From Corynebacterium occultum (GTDB lineage Bacteria > Actinomycetota > Actinomycetes > Mycobacteriales > Mycobacteriaceae): DNA of 64,000 nucleotides. The notes beneath the pieces are model-generated. The model was not told the origin of the DNA, ran no database searches, and saw nothing but the letters and a program-made list of their open reading frames with translations. The stretch is taken from positions 2,418,001-2,482,000 of the forward strand of contig NZ_CP046455.1 in NCBI RefSeq assembly GCF_009734425.1, in the 5' to 3' direction. Below, one piece after another: positions 41,821 to 50,558 of this stretch. Every line of letters begins with the position of its first letter. Positions within the stretch are counted from its first letter, which is position 1. The translations under genes were made by a program, and so were the position numbers.

Positions 41821-42380
41821 AGACAACCAACACCCCGAAGGACGCCGATCAATCAGACTGAAAAGCCCGACAACCTGACAAACAAACCACGACCCACCCC
41901 CCACAAAGAGGAACAGGCCACTGGCAATTCATCCAAAAAATTACTGATCAACCATCAGACCCCCCCTTCCCTGACGGGGAAAAACAAACGGGGATCCGAC
42001 ATAAAAACTTAGTCAACCATACCGACTGACCCCACCCCGAAAGATGCGGCCCATGATTTACAGTGCAAGCAACGATCTCTCACACCCGGTATGACCCGAC
42101 CCACCACACCCAAACCGGATGCAGGCAGGCCACGACAAACAAAAAATAAAATGGCACACTATTGAGTTCTCACACAACACAACCACACCACCCACACCCA
42201 CCACCACACAGTGACAGTCAATGAGGATCCCTGCAGCTCGTTAATTATCCCGCCAACGAAGAATGTTTTCCTACCGCCACACGAGGAACACACTGTGCTC
42301 CGGGGCGTTGTCGGTCTCGCTGACTCACATAAAGTTACACACCCACCCGAGAAAACACAAAACCACTGCTCAAAGGATCA
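41821..42380 (-). promoter_or_regulatory. rRNA operon leader and promoter region
   Basis: No protein gene. The minus strand carries GAGAACTCAATAGTGTGCC (42152-42176 region), the conserved actinobacterial rrn leader with boxA-like antitermination role; a related GTGTGAGAACT copy precedes 23S at about 40020-40040. The promoters should lie at about 42200-42350; GGATAATTAAC at about 42240-42250 is a candidate -10. Confidence 0.6.
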
Positions 42381-42420
42381 ATCCCCGCGACAATGACTTT
42401 CACGTCATCATCACGGGGAT
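42381..42420 (-). terminator. Hairpin after murA
   Basis: ATCCCCG-GA-ATGAC pairs with GTCAT-TC-CGGGGAT; 55 nt past the murA stop, no T tract. Confidence 0.5.
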
Positions 42421-42475
42421 GCGTTGTGGGCAGTTCTGGCATTCCCAAGGGGCCCGCAAGGAGCGGCTCCCCTAT

Positions 42476-43735
42476 CTACTTATGGGTGACTCGTCGGATA
42501 TCTGCACCGAGCTTCTGGAGGTTCTCCACGAAGTACGGGTAGCCACGATCAATGTGATAGACATCGTGCACCCGAGTTTCATCATCAGCGACCAGTGCGG
42601 CAAGCACCAGTCCAGCGCCGGCGCGAATATCAGAGCTCCACACCTCTGTAGAGGAGAGCTCCTCTATTCCCCGGATGACCACATGGTGGCCGTCGACGGT
42701 GGCGTCGGCACCGAGCCGTGCCATCTCATCCACGAAACGGAAGCGGGATTCGAAGACATTCTCGGTGATCACGCTCATCCCCTCAGCAATGGAGGCGATA
42801 CCGATCGCCATGGGCTGCAGGTCGGTGGGAAATCCCGGGAAAGGCAGGGTCTGATAGTCCACCGCCAGGGGACGCTGGTTCATCTGCACACGGAAACCAT
42901 TGGCGAAGGTCTCCACCTCAGCTCCGGCGACCTTGAGCTTTTCCAGCGCCAGGTGCAGATGGGTCGGAGAGATTCCACCGACAGTGATATCTCCACGAGT
43001 CATGGCTGCGGCATAGGCCCAGGTGCCGGCCACAATGCGATCCCCGATGACCTCATGTTCGGTCGGGTGCAGCTTTTCCACACCGGTGATGGTGATGGTG
43101 CTGGTACCCGCCCCTTCCACCTGGGCACCCATGGAGTTGAGCATGTTGCAGAGGTCGATGATCTCGGGTTCGCGAGCAGCGTTATCCAGGACAGTGGTGC
43201 CCTGGGCCATGACCGAGGCGGTGAGAATATTCTCGGTGGCGCCGACCGAGGGGAAATCCAGGGAGATATTGGCACCGACCAGCTGATCAACTTCCGCAAC
43301 CACGGCACCATGCTGGATCCGGGTGCTGGCTCCGAGCTTCTCCAGACCGGTCTGGTGCATATCCAGCGGCCGGGTTCCGATGGCATCACCACCGGGGAGA
43401 GCCACCACCGCTCTGCCGCAGCGCGCAGTGAGTGGGCCAAGCACACAGACCGAGGCGCGGAACTGCCGGACCGCATCGAAGTCGGCTTCACTCTTGATCG
43501 TCTGTGGCACCGTGATCCGGACAACCGGCCCCTCAAGCTCAACCTCACAGCCGAGCCCTTCGAGCACTTTCTGCATCAGCGGGACATCAAGGATCTCCGG
43601 ACAGTTGCTCAGTGTGGTGGTTCCTTCAGCGAGGAGCGCCGCCGCCATCAGCTTGAGAACGCTGTTCTTGGCACCGTCGACCTTCACCGAGCCCTGCAGG
43701 CGGGCTCCGCCTTTAACCAGAAAACTTTCCTTCAC
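42476..43735 (-). CDS. murA: UDP-N-acetylglucosamine 1-carboxyvinyltransferase
   Basis: First committed step of peptidoglycan synthesis: adds enolpyruvate from PEP to UDP-GlcNAc. 419 residues; [18 protein letters not shown] (UDP-GlcNAc site, Lys24-Asn25), [15 protein letters not shown] loop and [16 protein letters not shown]. The loop has Asp117 where most bacteria have the catalytic Cys; this is the M. tuberculosis form and gives intrinsic fosfomycin resistance. In C. glutamicum this position holds one of two murA genes, so a second copy may exist elsewhere. Confidence 0.95.
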   Translation of the reverse strand: MKESFLVKGGARLQGSVKVDGAKNSVLKLMAAALLAEGTTTLSNCPEILDVPLMQKVLEGLGCEVELEGPVVRITVPQTIKSEADFDAVRQFRASVCVLGPLTARCGRAVVALPGGDAIGTRPLDMHQTGLEKLGASTRIQHGAVVAEVDQLVGANISLDFPSVGATENILTASVMAQGTTVLDNAAREPEIIDLCNMLNSMGAQVEGAGTSTITITGVEKLHPTEHEVIGDRIVAGTWAYAAAMTRGDITVGGISPTHLHLALEKLKVAGAEVETFANGFRVQMNQRPLAVDYQTLPFPGFPTDLQPMAIGIASIAEGMSVITENVFESRFRFVDEMARLGADATVDGHHVVIRGIEELSSTEVWSSDIRAGAGLVLAALVADDETRVHDVYHIDRGYPYFVENLQKLGADIRRVTHK

Positions 43736-43801
43736 GGTTCCTCAGCGTAGCGGTTTTGGCACGGCGGAGGGAGCGGAAGCGCAATGTCCCGGAAATACAA
43801 A

Positions 43802-43831
43802 AAACGACCCGGAGAATTTTCCGGGTCGTTT
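43802..43831 (-). terminator. Terminator of ramA
   Basis: AAACGACCCGG pairs with CCGGGTCGTTT, followed on the minus strand by a T run (TTTTTTGTA). 20 nt after the ramA stop. Confidence 0.88.
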
Positions 43832-43851
43832 CAGGTTTTGATCAGCCAGGA

Positions 43852-44703
43852 TCAGGGCAGTGCGCCAATACGCCGGGCTGCATTAACCGCCTCATAGCGG
43901 GTATGTGCTCCAAGCTTGCGCATCACCGAGCGCAGGTAGCTCTTCACGGTCTCCGCACCGATGCCCATTTCCTCGGCGGCCTCGACATTGGTGTGCCCCA
44001 GGGCCACACAGGAGAGCACATCGAGTTCGCGGGCAGAGAGCTTGGTTGACTGCTTGACCCGGACCGGGCTGACCATCTGGTCACAGAGAACCTCAAGTTC
44101 CTTACGCAGGGACTCATCGTCAACCCGGTTAGCGAGCATGCGGAGCTTGGAGTGGGTGGAGCGAACCTGCTCCCACTCGGCGCCGTTCATGACACGCCCC
44201 TGCTTATTCGCGCCGGCGCGGCCACCTTCGGTACGACGCAGCGCGGAGTTCACCGCCAGATCCTGTTCAAGGGAGCGGGCTGTCATGGTGACTTCCTCAA
44301 TGACCTTGTCACCGAGCCGCACCGGAGAGTGGACACCGACATAGAGCACGCCGCGAATCTCACGCTGGACGATCACCGGCACCGCGACGATGGAGTGAAG
44401 TCCCTCATCCTGAATCGCTCGGTCATACTCGTGACTGATCACGCTGGCACGCGTGTAGTCACTGACACCCACCGGACGGCGGGTTGAGACCACACGCCCA
44501 CCGACACCCACACCCGGTTCAAGGATCAGGTTATGAAGAGCCGGGGTACGAAGACCCACCCACTGAGTGATCTGGAGACGATTGTCTGCCAACAGGCTGG
44601 CGTACATGGTCACCGGAATACCCGTGGCGGTCTTCAGGGAGGTCAATGCCACCCGGATAGCCTCTTCATCTTCATTCATGCGCTGAGAATCCACCGTTAC
44701 CAT
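43852..44703 (-). CDS. ramA: LuxR-type regulator of acetate metabolism RamA
   Basis: Global regulator of acetate and carbon metabolism and resuscitation factors in corynebacteria. 283 residues: a GAF-like N-terminal sensor (about 15-150; AVPVIVQREIRGVLYVGVHS) and a C-terminal LuxR helix-turn-helix (about 221-280; LSARELDVLSCVALGHTN, EEMGIGAETVKSYL). Length, domain order and the cysK-cysE neighbourhood match C. glutamicum RamA. Here it directly precedes murA with no pduO between. A hairpin enclosing its ribosome site lies at 44711-44728. Confidence 0.93.
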   Translation of the reverse strand: MVTVDSQRMNEDEEAIRVALTSLKTATGIPVTMYASLLADNRLQITQWVGLRTPALHNLILEPGVGVGGRVVSTRRPVGVSDYTRASVISHEYDRAIQDEGLHSIVAVPVIVQREIRGVLYVGVHSPVRLGDKVIEEVTMTARSLEQDLAVNSALRRTEGGRAGANKQGRVMNGAEWEQVRSTHSKLRMLANRVDDESLRKELEVLCDQMVSPVRVKQSTKLSARELDVLSCVALGHTNVEAAEEMGIGAETVKSYLRSVMRKLGAHTRYEAVNAARRIGALP

Positions 44704-44710
44704 CCTGCTT

Positions 44711-44728
44711 TACACCCTTCTAGGTGTA
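44711..44728 (-). promoter_or_regulatory. Inverted repeat enclosing the ramA ribosome site
   Basis: TACACC-TAGAAG-GGTGTA (minus strand) ends 8 nt before the ramA ATG. The loop and 3' arm contain AGAAGG, the likely Shine-Dalgarno, so folding would hide it; alternatively it is a DNA operator. Confidence 0.45.
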
Positions 44729-45252
44729 ACCACTGCTACACCCCTTTGGGAGCTGAAATCACTAATAAGTGTGAAGTATATAGCTTCAACGGGGGTAAGC
44801 GAAACCGGTACCGGGCATGTTGTCGGCCAACTAATTAATTAATAGATACACAAAATGTGGAATTGAGGCCCCCCACCGGCACAAATGATAGCCAGCGCCC
44901 AAGTCCCTCCCAGCTTTTTAGCAGGTTGAAATGTTATGAGGGTTACAGGAACCGCCGGACACCCCGTTCAGACTGCAAACGTTTCCACAAATTGGGATCT
45001 AGGCCGCCAACCCCGGATTCCACAAAAACCCATCCGGAAACCAACACCGGGCCAGAGACCCCACCCCTATCCCGGTCAGTCTGCCAGTTTCATACCATGC
45101 TGTCTAGTTTGGTGGTGTACTATGACTCCTTGTTGGGTGAGATCACAGGAGCGATCCGTAGGCCGGGACACCTCGACCCGGGGCGCAACAGTGGTCCCCC
45201 AGGAAAAATCCGTTGAATTCTCAACACCCGATATAAAAGGAGCATCACCAAG
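44729..45252. promoter_or_regulatory. ramA-cysK divergent intergenic region
   Basis: 524 nt, no gene supported. CATAC-N6-GTCTA at 45091-45106 is an imperfect match (8 of 10) to the McbR operator TAGAC-N6-GTCTA; a possible -10 TACTAT is at 45118-45123 ahead of cysK, whose AAAAGGAG ribosome site is at 45235-45242. GGGGG/CCCC runs at about 44738-44800 fit RamA's loose binding pattern but are weak evidence. Confidence 0.35.
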
Positions 45253-46188
45253 ATGGGCAAGATCTACGGCAACATCACCGAAACCATCGGCCGCACCCCG
45301 CTGGTTCGACTGAACGGGATCACCGAGGGCCTCAAGGCAGAGGTCCTGGTTAAGATCGAATCCTTCAACCCCGCCAACAGTGTCAAGGACCGCATCGGCC
45401 TGGCCATCATCAACGCCGCTGAGGAGTCCGGCGAGCTGAAGCCTGGTGGCACCCTCGTCGAGGCCACCTCCGGTAACACCGGTATCGCCCTGGCCCTCGT
45501 CGGCGCTGCCCGCGGTTACAACGTCGTGCTGACCATGCCGGAAACCATGTCCAATGAGCGTCGCGTCATGCTGCGCGCCTATGGTGCCGAGATCGTCCTG
45601 ACCCCGGGTGCCGCCGGCATGCAGGGCGCCAAGGACAAGGCTGATGAGATCGTCGCTGAGCGTGAGGGGGCCATCCTGGCCCGCCAGTTCGAGAACGAGG
45701 CCAACCCGGCCATCCACCGCGCCACCACCGCTGAGGAGATCTGGGAGGACACCGAGGGCAAGATTGACCTCTTTGTCGCAGGTGTAGGCACCGGCGGCAC
45801 CGTCACCGGTGTCGGCCAGGTCCTCAAGGAGCGCAAGCCGGACGTGAAGATCTACGCCGTTGAGCCCGAAGCTTCCCCGCTGCTGACTTCCGGCAAGGCT
45901 GGCCCGCACAAGATCCAGGGCCTGGGCGCCAACTTCATCCCGGAGGTCCTGGACCGCAAGATCCTCGACGACGTCCTGCTGGTCTCCAACGAGGACGCCA
46001 TCGCCACTTCCCGCGAGCTGGGCGTCAAGGACGGCATCCTGGGCGGCATCTCCACCGGCGCCAACGTCAAGGCAGCCCTGGAACTGGCCAAGCTCCCGGA
46101 GAACGAGGGCAAGACCATCGTCACTGTCGTCTGCGACTACGGTGAGCGCTACGTCTCCACCATCCTCTACGAGGATATCCGCGACTAG
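45253..46188 (+). CDS. cysK: Cysteine synthase A (O-acetylserine sulfhydrylase)
   Basis: PLP enzyme converting O-acetylserine and sulfide to cysteine. 311 residues; PLP Lys45 in NSVKDRIG, substrate loop TSGNTGI, and [10 protein letters not shown] phosphate loop. Followed by its own terminator and then cysE, the enzyme that makes its substrate; the two form the cysteine synthase complex in many bacteria. Confidence 0.97.
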   Translation: MGKIYGNITETIGRTPLVRLNGITEGLKAEVLVKIESFNPANSVKDRIGLAIINAAEESGELKPGGTLVEATSGNTGIALALVGAARGYNVVLTMPETMSNERRVMLRAYGAEIVLTPGAAGMQGAKDKADEIVAEREGAILARQFENEANPAIHRATTAEEIWEDTEGKIDLFVAGVGTGGTVTGVGQVLKERKPDVKIYAVEPEASPLLTSGKAGPHKIQGLGANFIPEVLDRKILDDVLLVSNEDAIATSRELGVKDGILGGISTGANVKAALELAKLPENEGKTIVTVVCDYGERYVSTILYEDIRD

Positions 46189-46222
46189 TCTGCGGTTAAC
46201 TCCCCCACATCGGGGATAAATG

Positions 46223-46262
46223 AACGCCCGTCGTGTCAGCCCATGCTGGCACGGCGGGCGTT
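46223..46262 (+). terminator. Terminator of cysK
   Basis: AACGCCCG-CGTG-CAGC pairs with GCTG-CACG-CGGGCGTT, then TTTCTG. Confidence 0.85.
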
Positions 46263-46311
46263 TCTGCATCCCTGGTCCTCGGCGCCCTCCCCACCCTCCC
46301 CGGCAGCGGGG

Positions 46312-46324
46312 GCCGTCGATAAGC
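46312..46324 (-). repeat. 13-bp intergenic repeat, copy 6 (one mismatch)
   Basis: Minus strand GCTTATCGACGGC, one mismatch at position 12, followed by CCCC; 50 nt past the cysK terminator and before cysE. Confidence 0.55.
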
Positions 46325-46391
46325 GGGGCTTTGAATCTAAATGTTCCCAGGGTCACACAGGAAAGTTAAGGCACTGCTAAACTTCCTTTCC

Positions 46392-46961
46392 ATGTACAGC
46401 GTGTTGAAAACCATCCGCGAAGATCTGGCGAATGCCCGTGACCATGACCCGGCAGCACGCGGTGACGTGGAAAACGCCATCGTCTACTCCGGCCTCCACG
46501 CCATCTGGGCGCATCGCGTCGCCCACTGGCTCTGGGTACGAGGTGCGAAGGGCCCAGCGCGCATCCTCGCCCAGCTGACCCGGTTCCTCACCGGCATTGA
46601 GATTCATCCTGGTGCCACCATCGGCCGTCGTTTCTTCATCGACCACGGCATGGGGATCGTCATCGGCGAAACCGCTGAGATCGGTGAGGGTGTCATGCTT
46701 TACCACGGTGTGACACTCGGTGGTCAGGTGCTGACCCAGACGAAGCGCCATCCCACCCTGGAGGACAATGTCACCGTCGGCGCCGGCGCCAAGGTGCTCG
46801 GCCCCATCACCATCGGTGCAGGTTCCGCCATCGGCGCCAACGCCGTGGTGACCAAGGATGTACCCGCGAACCACATCGCCACCGGCATCCCGGCGAAGAA
46901 CCGCCCCCGTGGCAAGGACGAGAAGATCAAACTGGTCGACCCGGACTATTACGTCATTTAA
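46392..46961 (+). CDS. cysE: Serine O-acetyltransferase
   Basis: Acetylates serine with acetyl-CoA. 189 residues from ATG 46392: helical N-terminus ([15 protein letters not shown]), then a left-handed beta-helix of hexapeptide repeats with the catalytic His in [16 protein letters not shown] and the acyl-CoA loop. It is the short form, lacking the extended N-terminal helices of enterobacterial CysE. No strong ribosome site; an ATG 17 codons upstream is possible but not conserved in my memory of the family. Confidence 0.94.
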   Translation: MYSVLKTIREDLANARDHDPAARGDVENAIVYSGLHAIWAHRVAHWLWVRGAKGPARILAQLTRFLTGIEIHPGATIGRRFFIDHGMGIVIGETAEIGEGVMLYHGVTLGGQVLTQTKRHPTLEDNVTVGAGAKVLGPITIGAGSAIGANAVVTKDVPANHIATGIPAKNRPRGKDEKIKLVDPDYYVI

Positions 46962-46981
46962 TTCAGCCCTCCCCTCAGAGC

Positions 46982-47024
46982 ACAACACCCGGTAGCCAGA
47001 AATCACCTGGCTGCCGGGTGTTGT
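46982..47024 (+). terminator. Terminator of cysE
   Basis: ACAACACCCGG-AGCCAG pairs with CTGGCT-CCGGGTGTTGT, followed by CATTTCC. Confidence 0.85.
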
Positions 47025-47058
47025 CATTTCCCCGGGATGACGCCCCCGGGGATAAGCG

Positions 47059-47346
47059 CTAGACCGCCAGGTCGCGGTAGTCCTCGTTCTTGTTGAGGAA
47101 GTGCTCGACGGCGGAGCAGCTGGGACGGATCTTCAGGTTCTGCTCACGGGTGTCATCAAGGGCGAACTTGATCAGCGGGGAGGACAGCCCCTGGCCACGG
47201 AAGGCCGGATCAACAACAGTGTGGTCGAAGTCCCGGACCCCCTCGCTGGGGACGTAGGAGGCGAAGCCCGCCTCCTGCCCATCAACCTCGAGGACATAGC
47301 GGTTCTGCTCGGCTTCGTGACGGATGGTGCGGTTTTGCTCGGACAT
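47059..47346 (-). CDS. Small GNAT-like N-acetyltransferase (NATD1/YidJ type)
   Basis: 95-residue minimal acetyltransferase fold: RYVLEVDGQEAGFASY, DHTVVDPAFRGQGLSSPLIKFAL (acetyl-CoA loop RGQGLS) and IRPSCSAVEHFLNKNEDY with the conserved Cys. Substrate unknown. Convergent with cysE. Confidence 0.9.
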   Translation of the reverse strand: MSEQNRTIRHEAEQNRYVLEVDGQEAGFASYVPSEGVRDFDHTVVDPAFRGQGLSSPLIKFALDDTREQNLKIRPSCSAVEHFLNKNEDYRDLAV

Positions 47347-47533
47347 GTTTCTGCTCCTTGAATAAGGTCTTCAGATCACTGTCCATCCAGTATGCATCCT
47401 CCCCCGCCCCTCCGGTAGGGCAAGCAGCTGAACAACCCACCTTTTCCTGGGCGATCCCCGGGCTGTTAAGAGGACATTGCCGGTGTCGACGGTGGCAATC
47501 CACCCCAACATCCGCACAGGCCAGAAAAGAGAA

Positions 47534-47561
47534 AACACCCTCTCCCGGAGGAGAGGGTGTT
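47534..47561 (-). terminator. Terminator of the Asp-Phe tRNA unit
   Basis: AACACCCTCTCC pairs with GAGAGGGTGTT, followed by TTCTCTTTTCT on the minus strand, six bases after tRNA-Phe. Confidence 0.88.
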
Positions 47562-47566
47562 GACTG

Positions 47567-47639
47567 TGGCCAGAGCCAGGATCGAACTGGCGACCTTCCA
47601 CTTTTCAGGCGGACGCTCTACCAACTGAGCTATCTGGCC
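47567..47639 (-). tRNA. tRNA-Phe(GAA)
   Basis: 73-nt cloverleaf; acceptor GGCCAGA/TCTGGCC plus A, anticodon loop CTGAAAA. No encoded CCA. Confidence 0.97.
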
Positions 47640-47666
47640 GGAAATCATCACTGAGGATAATCTCAG

Positions 47667-47740
47667 CGACCCTGACGGGACTTGAACCCGCGACCTCCGC
47701 CGTGACAGGGCGGCGCGCTAACCAACTGCGCCACAGGGCC
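47667..47740 (-). tRNA. tRNA-Asp(GTC), copy 1
   Basis: 74 nt; acceptor GGCCCTG/CAGGGTC plus G, anticodon loop CTGTCAC. Identical to the copy at 49034. Upstream of tRNA-Phe by 27 nt. Confidence 0.97.
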
Positions 47741-47781
47741 TTAACCATTGCTCAGGAGCTTGTCCCTCGCAACGAGATGTA

Positions 47782-47811
47782 ACTATACATAGATCATTCA
47801 ATTAAGGACAA
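47782..47811 (-). promoter_or_regulatory. Promoter of tRNA-Asp(copy 1)-Phe
   Basis: Minus strand TTGTCC (47811-47806) and TATAGT (47787-47782) with an 18-nt spacer, about 40 nt ahead of the tRNA. Confidence 0.65.
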
Positions 47812-48079
47812 ATCGCCAGTTCAACGCCATAATCCAACCTTAACGAGAGGCGCCCTGAGCGACCCGTCCGAAGGTGCTGTCACCAACTCGGGATGCGGGG
47901 CCCCTCCGCCCCGGACCCGACCCTGGGACAGCGCCCCCATAAAAGGCTCTCAGCCTCCACATGGATGGCGGTCAACCCCGTCTCGCCACCCCAGAATTAA
48001 CCGCCAAAGGAAACCCTGAGTCACAGGCAGAAAATTAAATAGCATCCCCCACTGCAGGTAGCGCACTAACCTCAACGAT
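47812..48079. other. Gap between tRNA-Asp promoter and membrane-protein gene
   Basis: No gene seen. It includes a GC-rich tract (47890-47945) and an A/T-rich tract near 48030-48050 that may be a promoter for the following gene. Confidence 0.3.
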
Positions 48080-48928
48080 ATGCGACCCGACCGGCACCAC
48101 CTCATTCCGGACCTCCTCTTGATCCTGGTGGGTCTAGGGGGATGGTTCCTCTTCTTCTCCTTAGTTGAGATGGATTTCTTTGACTGGATGGATGCGAATC
48201 TGCCCATCTGGGCCGTTTTCCCCATCTTCACGCTCATGATGGGCGGTGTCTTCATCGGAGTTGCTGCCCTGGCCTTCTCGGCGCTCTTCGACGCCGGAAA
48301 GTGGTGGGTCCAGGTTCTACTGATCGCCGCCGGAGTCGGCTTCCACCAGCTGGCACAGTGGTGGTTCTGGGCGGATCGGGGCCAGCCGATCATCTTCCAC
48401 CCCGGCTACCTCCTGGTGTTCCTGGGGTACGCGGCGATCTTCTCAGGGGTTGTCTCGCTGGTGTGGGGACTGGTGCGTCGCTCACCGGTGACCCGCCCGG
48501 GCCCCGGACGCCGCTTCCTGGTGTTCGGGAGGTGGCTGCGCCGGTTCTGGCCCCTGCTGGCGCTCATCGCGCTGGGGGTGGGGATCTGGGTGGGCGTGTC
48601 CAACTGGTGGGAGTCCCGCCCCGATCCGGTCCTGCGCAGTATCAGCGGGCAGGGGTCCGCTGCCACCGATCTCTCCTCCCACTATGAAGGAAATTGGGAC
48701 ACCTGGGAGATAGTGTGTCCCAGCGAGTACCCCCAGTTCTCGCCGGATGAAATGGGGATCATGCTCGTCGGCCCGGGCGATCAACATGAGCTCCACCGCT
48801 ATCCTCGGGATCGCCTGGATGGCTGCACACAGGATGTCGATCCCGGCCCTCATCCCGCAGACCAGCACATGCTCACCGAGGGCACGGAGCCGGCGGTCAT
48901 CGTGGACCGTTTGTCCCGCACCTCCTGA
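48080..48928 (+). CDS. Orphan integral membrane protein
   Basis: 282 residues of unknown family. Five hydrophobic segments (about 8-30, 42-70, 76-96, 106-130 and 150-173) are followed by a hydrophilic C-terminal domain (about 175-282) rich in Asp, Pro and Trp, probably outside the cell, with two Cys (VCPSEYP and DGCTQDV). It lies alone between two identical tRNA-Asp genes and is on the opposite strand to them. No recognisable motif; function not inferable. Confidence 0.75.
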   Translation: MRPDRHHLIPDLLLILVGLGGWFLFFSLVEMDFFDWMDANLPIWAVFPIFTLMMGGVFIGVAALAFSALFDAGKWWVQVLLIAAGVGFHQLAQWWFWADRGQPIIFHPGYLLVFLGYAAIFSGVVSLVWGLVRRSPVTRPGPGRRFLVFGRWLRRFWPLLALIALGVGIWVGVSNWWESRPDPVLRSISGQGSAATDLSSHYEGNWDTWEIVCPSEYPQFSPDEMGIMLVGPGDQHELHRYPRDRLDGCTQDVDPGPHPADQHMLTEGTEPAVIVDRLSRTS

Positions 48929-48985
48929 GGGATATGCGCCTCAGGATCCTGGCGCCCCACAGAATGGGCCTGGCCATGACAAAAC

Positions 48986-49026
48986 ACGCAGTCCCCACAA
49001 TCCGAAGTGGATTGTGGGGACTGCGT
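48986..49026. terminator. Terminator between membrane-protein gene and tRNA-Asp copy 2
   Basis: 18-bp stem (ACGCAGTCCCCACAATCC with its complement), GAAGT loop. On the minus strand GTTTTGTC follows, ending the Glu-Asp tRNA unit; on the plus side TTTAAC follows. Confidence 0.85.
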
Positions 49027-49033
49027 TTAACTG

Positions 49034-49107
49034 CGACCCTGACGGGACTTGAACCCGCGACCTCCGCCGTGACAGGGCGGCGCGCTAACCAACTGCGCCA
49101 CAGGGCC
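49034..49107 (-). tRNA. tRNA-Asp(GTC), copy 2
   Basis: 74 nt, identical to copy 1. Downstream of tRNA-Glu by 36 nt. Confidence 0.97.
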
Positions 49108-49143
49108 TTATTCATTTCGAGAACCCACCAAAGTGGATCTTCG

Positions 49144-49216
<73 letters not shown>

Positions 49217-49455
49217 TCGCTTAGAACGAACCAACTGGGTTGGCTGCACTCGGCTGGATAGAAATATACTTCAGAGTCAGCAGAAGCACAAAATCGCCCC
49301 CTGAACATGGGTTTTTCTCCCACCCCACATCCAGCCGCAACCCTGGGACGACAGGGTGCCGGACATGCTCTCCGTGGAGCCCCTCTCCCCGTCCCCAACT
49401 TCAGCCACCCTCGCCCTGACTCACTGTCCCACCACCCACACTCCCCTACTCCAAA
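49217..49455. other. Gap between tRNA-Glu and csoR-like gene promoter
   Basis: No gene. The tRNA-Glu promoter should lie at about 49250-49290, where the minus strand has CTGACTCTGAAGTATATTTC. Confidence 0.3.
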
Positions 49456-49475
49456 ATACCTCCCTAGGGTATAAT
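49456..49475 (+). promoter_or_regulatory. CsoR-like operator on a consensus -10
   Basis: ATACC-N7-GGTAT (49456-49472) overlaps a perfect TATAAT (49470-49475), 127 nt before the CsoR-type gene. Position fits autorepression relieved by Cu(I). Confidence 0.5.
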
Positions 49476-49602
49476 TACCAGCACCTATGTTCCATCATCC
49501 GCTGCCGATTTTTCGGCCACCCACCGACAACGCCAGTCCCCAACCGCCGTCTCGGCACCAGCTGCCATCCCGGTCACAAACCGGTCCAGGGAAGGAAATT
49601 TC

Positions 49603-49998
49603 ATGAGTACCCAGCACACCCCGAATAAGTCCGATTCTTCCGATGTCGCCTCCGAGACCCCTCCCCGGCATCTCCAGGACACCCCAACCCCCCCGGAAAC
49701 CGGAGATGACTGCCACACCCACGGCTATGTCCAGGACAAGAAAAAGTACCTGGCCAGACTGCGACGCATCGAGGGCCAGACCCGCGGCATCCACCGCATG
49801 ATCGATGAAGACCAGTACTGCATCGACATCCTCACCCAGATCAGTGCGGTGAACTCGGCGCTGGAGAATGTGGCGCTGGCCCTCCTGGAGGATCACCTCA
49901 GCCACTGTGTCACCCACGCTGCGGAAGAGGGCGGCACCGTAGCCGAGGAGAAGCTGGCTGAGGCGGCAAAGGCTATCCGCCGCCTGGTTAAGTCCTGA
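49603..49998 (+). CDS. CsoR/RcnR-type metal-sensing repressor
   Basis: 131 residues. The DUF156 core (about 45-131) has the Cu(I)-binding triad Cys73, His98 and Cys102, with the exact 25- and 4-residue spacing of CsoR. RIEGQTRGIHRMI is the DNA-contact helix. An extra 40-residue Pro/Ser-rich N-terminal leader ends in CHTHG, a possible added metal site. No copper ATPase or chaperone gene is adjacent. ATG 49603 with AAGGAAA upstream. Confidence 0.88.
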   Translation: MSTQHTPNKSDSSDVASETPPRHLQDTPTPPETGDDCHTHGYVQDKKKYLARLRRIEGQTRGIHRMIDEDQYCIDILTQISAVNSALENVALALLEDHLSHCVTHAAEEGGTVAEEKLAEAAKAIRRLVKS

Positions 49999-50144
49999 TA
50001 TTTTCCTGTCGGTTTCCGTTGATCCCGGAAATCAGGCCGCCAGCTCGCTGAGTCTCGGTAAGTTGGGAATTATCCGTCGGTTTCCCAGACGGGGAACACC
50101 TCGATGAAGTCAACCAGGATCAAAAACTCAGGAAGTGGTGCGAG

Positions 50145-50390
50145 ATGGGTATCTTCGACAAGGCCAAGGAAGCCCTCAAGAACGAGCAGCTGACTGACAA
50201 CGCTCTGGATAAGGTTGAGGACCTGGCCAGGCGCAAGCTCGGTGCAGATAAGGCAGACCAGATCAAACGAGTTCGCGATCAGGTCGATGAGCGGGTCGGA
50301 GAGGGCAACCCGCAGCCCAATCAGACACAGCAGCCCAACCAGGCCCAGCGTGGCGATAATCCGGAGGAATATCCGGAAACGGGACGTTAA
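50145..50390 (+). CDS. MT0933-like small antitoxin-family protein
   Basis: 81 residues; MGIFDKAKEALKNEQLTDNA then LDKVEDLARRKLGADKAD is the signature of the Rv0909/MT0933 putative antitoxin family, with a Gln/Asn/Pro-rich tail. No toxin gene lies beside it, so a toxin-antitoxin role is not supported here. Such proteins are common in actinobacteria and many are likely stress proteins. A strong terminator follows. Confidence 0.8.
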   Translation: MGIFDKAKEALKNEQLTDNALDKVEDLARRKLGADKADQIKRVRDQVDERVGEGNPQPNQTQQPNQAQRGDNPEEYPETGR

Positions 50391-50406
50391 ACCCGCCCCG
50401 CCCCCC

Positions 50407-50447
50407 CTGATGCCCGGCATCATCATCATGATGGTGCCGGGCATCAG
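50407..50447 (+). terminator. Terminator of the antitoxin-like gene
   Basis: CTGATGCCCGGC pairs with GCCGGGCATCAG; the loop contains a CAT repeat. Confidence 0.8.
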
Positions 50448-50558
50448 GCATTCCAGGGATCCCCTTTTCAGCCCTGCATCAACCCCTGCAGAAGAAACCG
50501 GTAGCCAGGTTCCCGGCACATCCCCCCGCACAACGACCCCCAGGGGATCCCCCATCCC

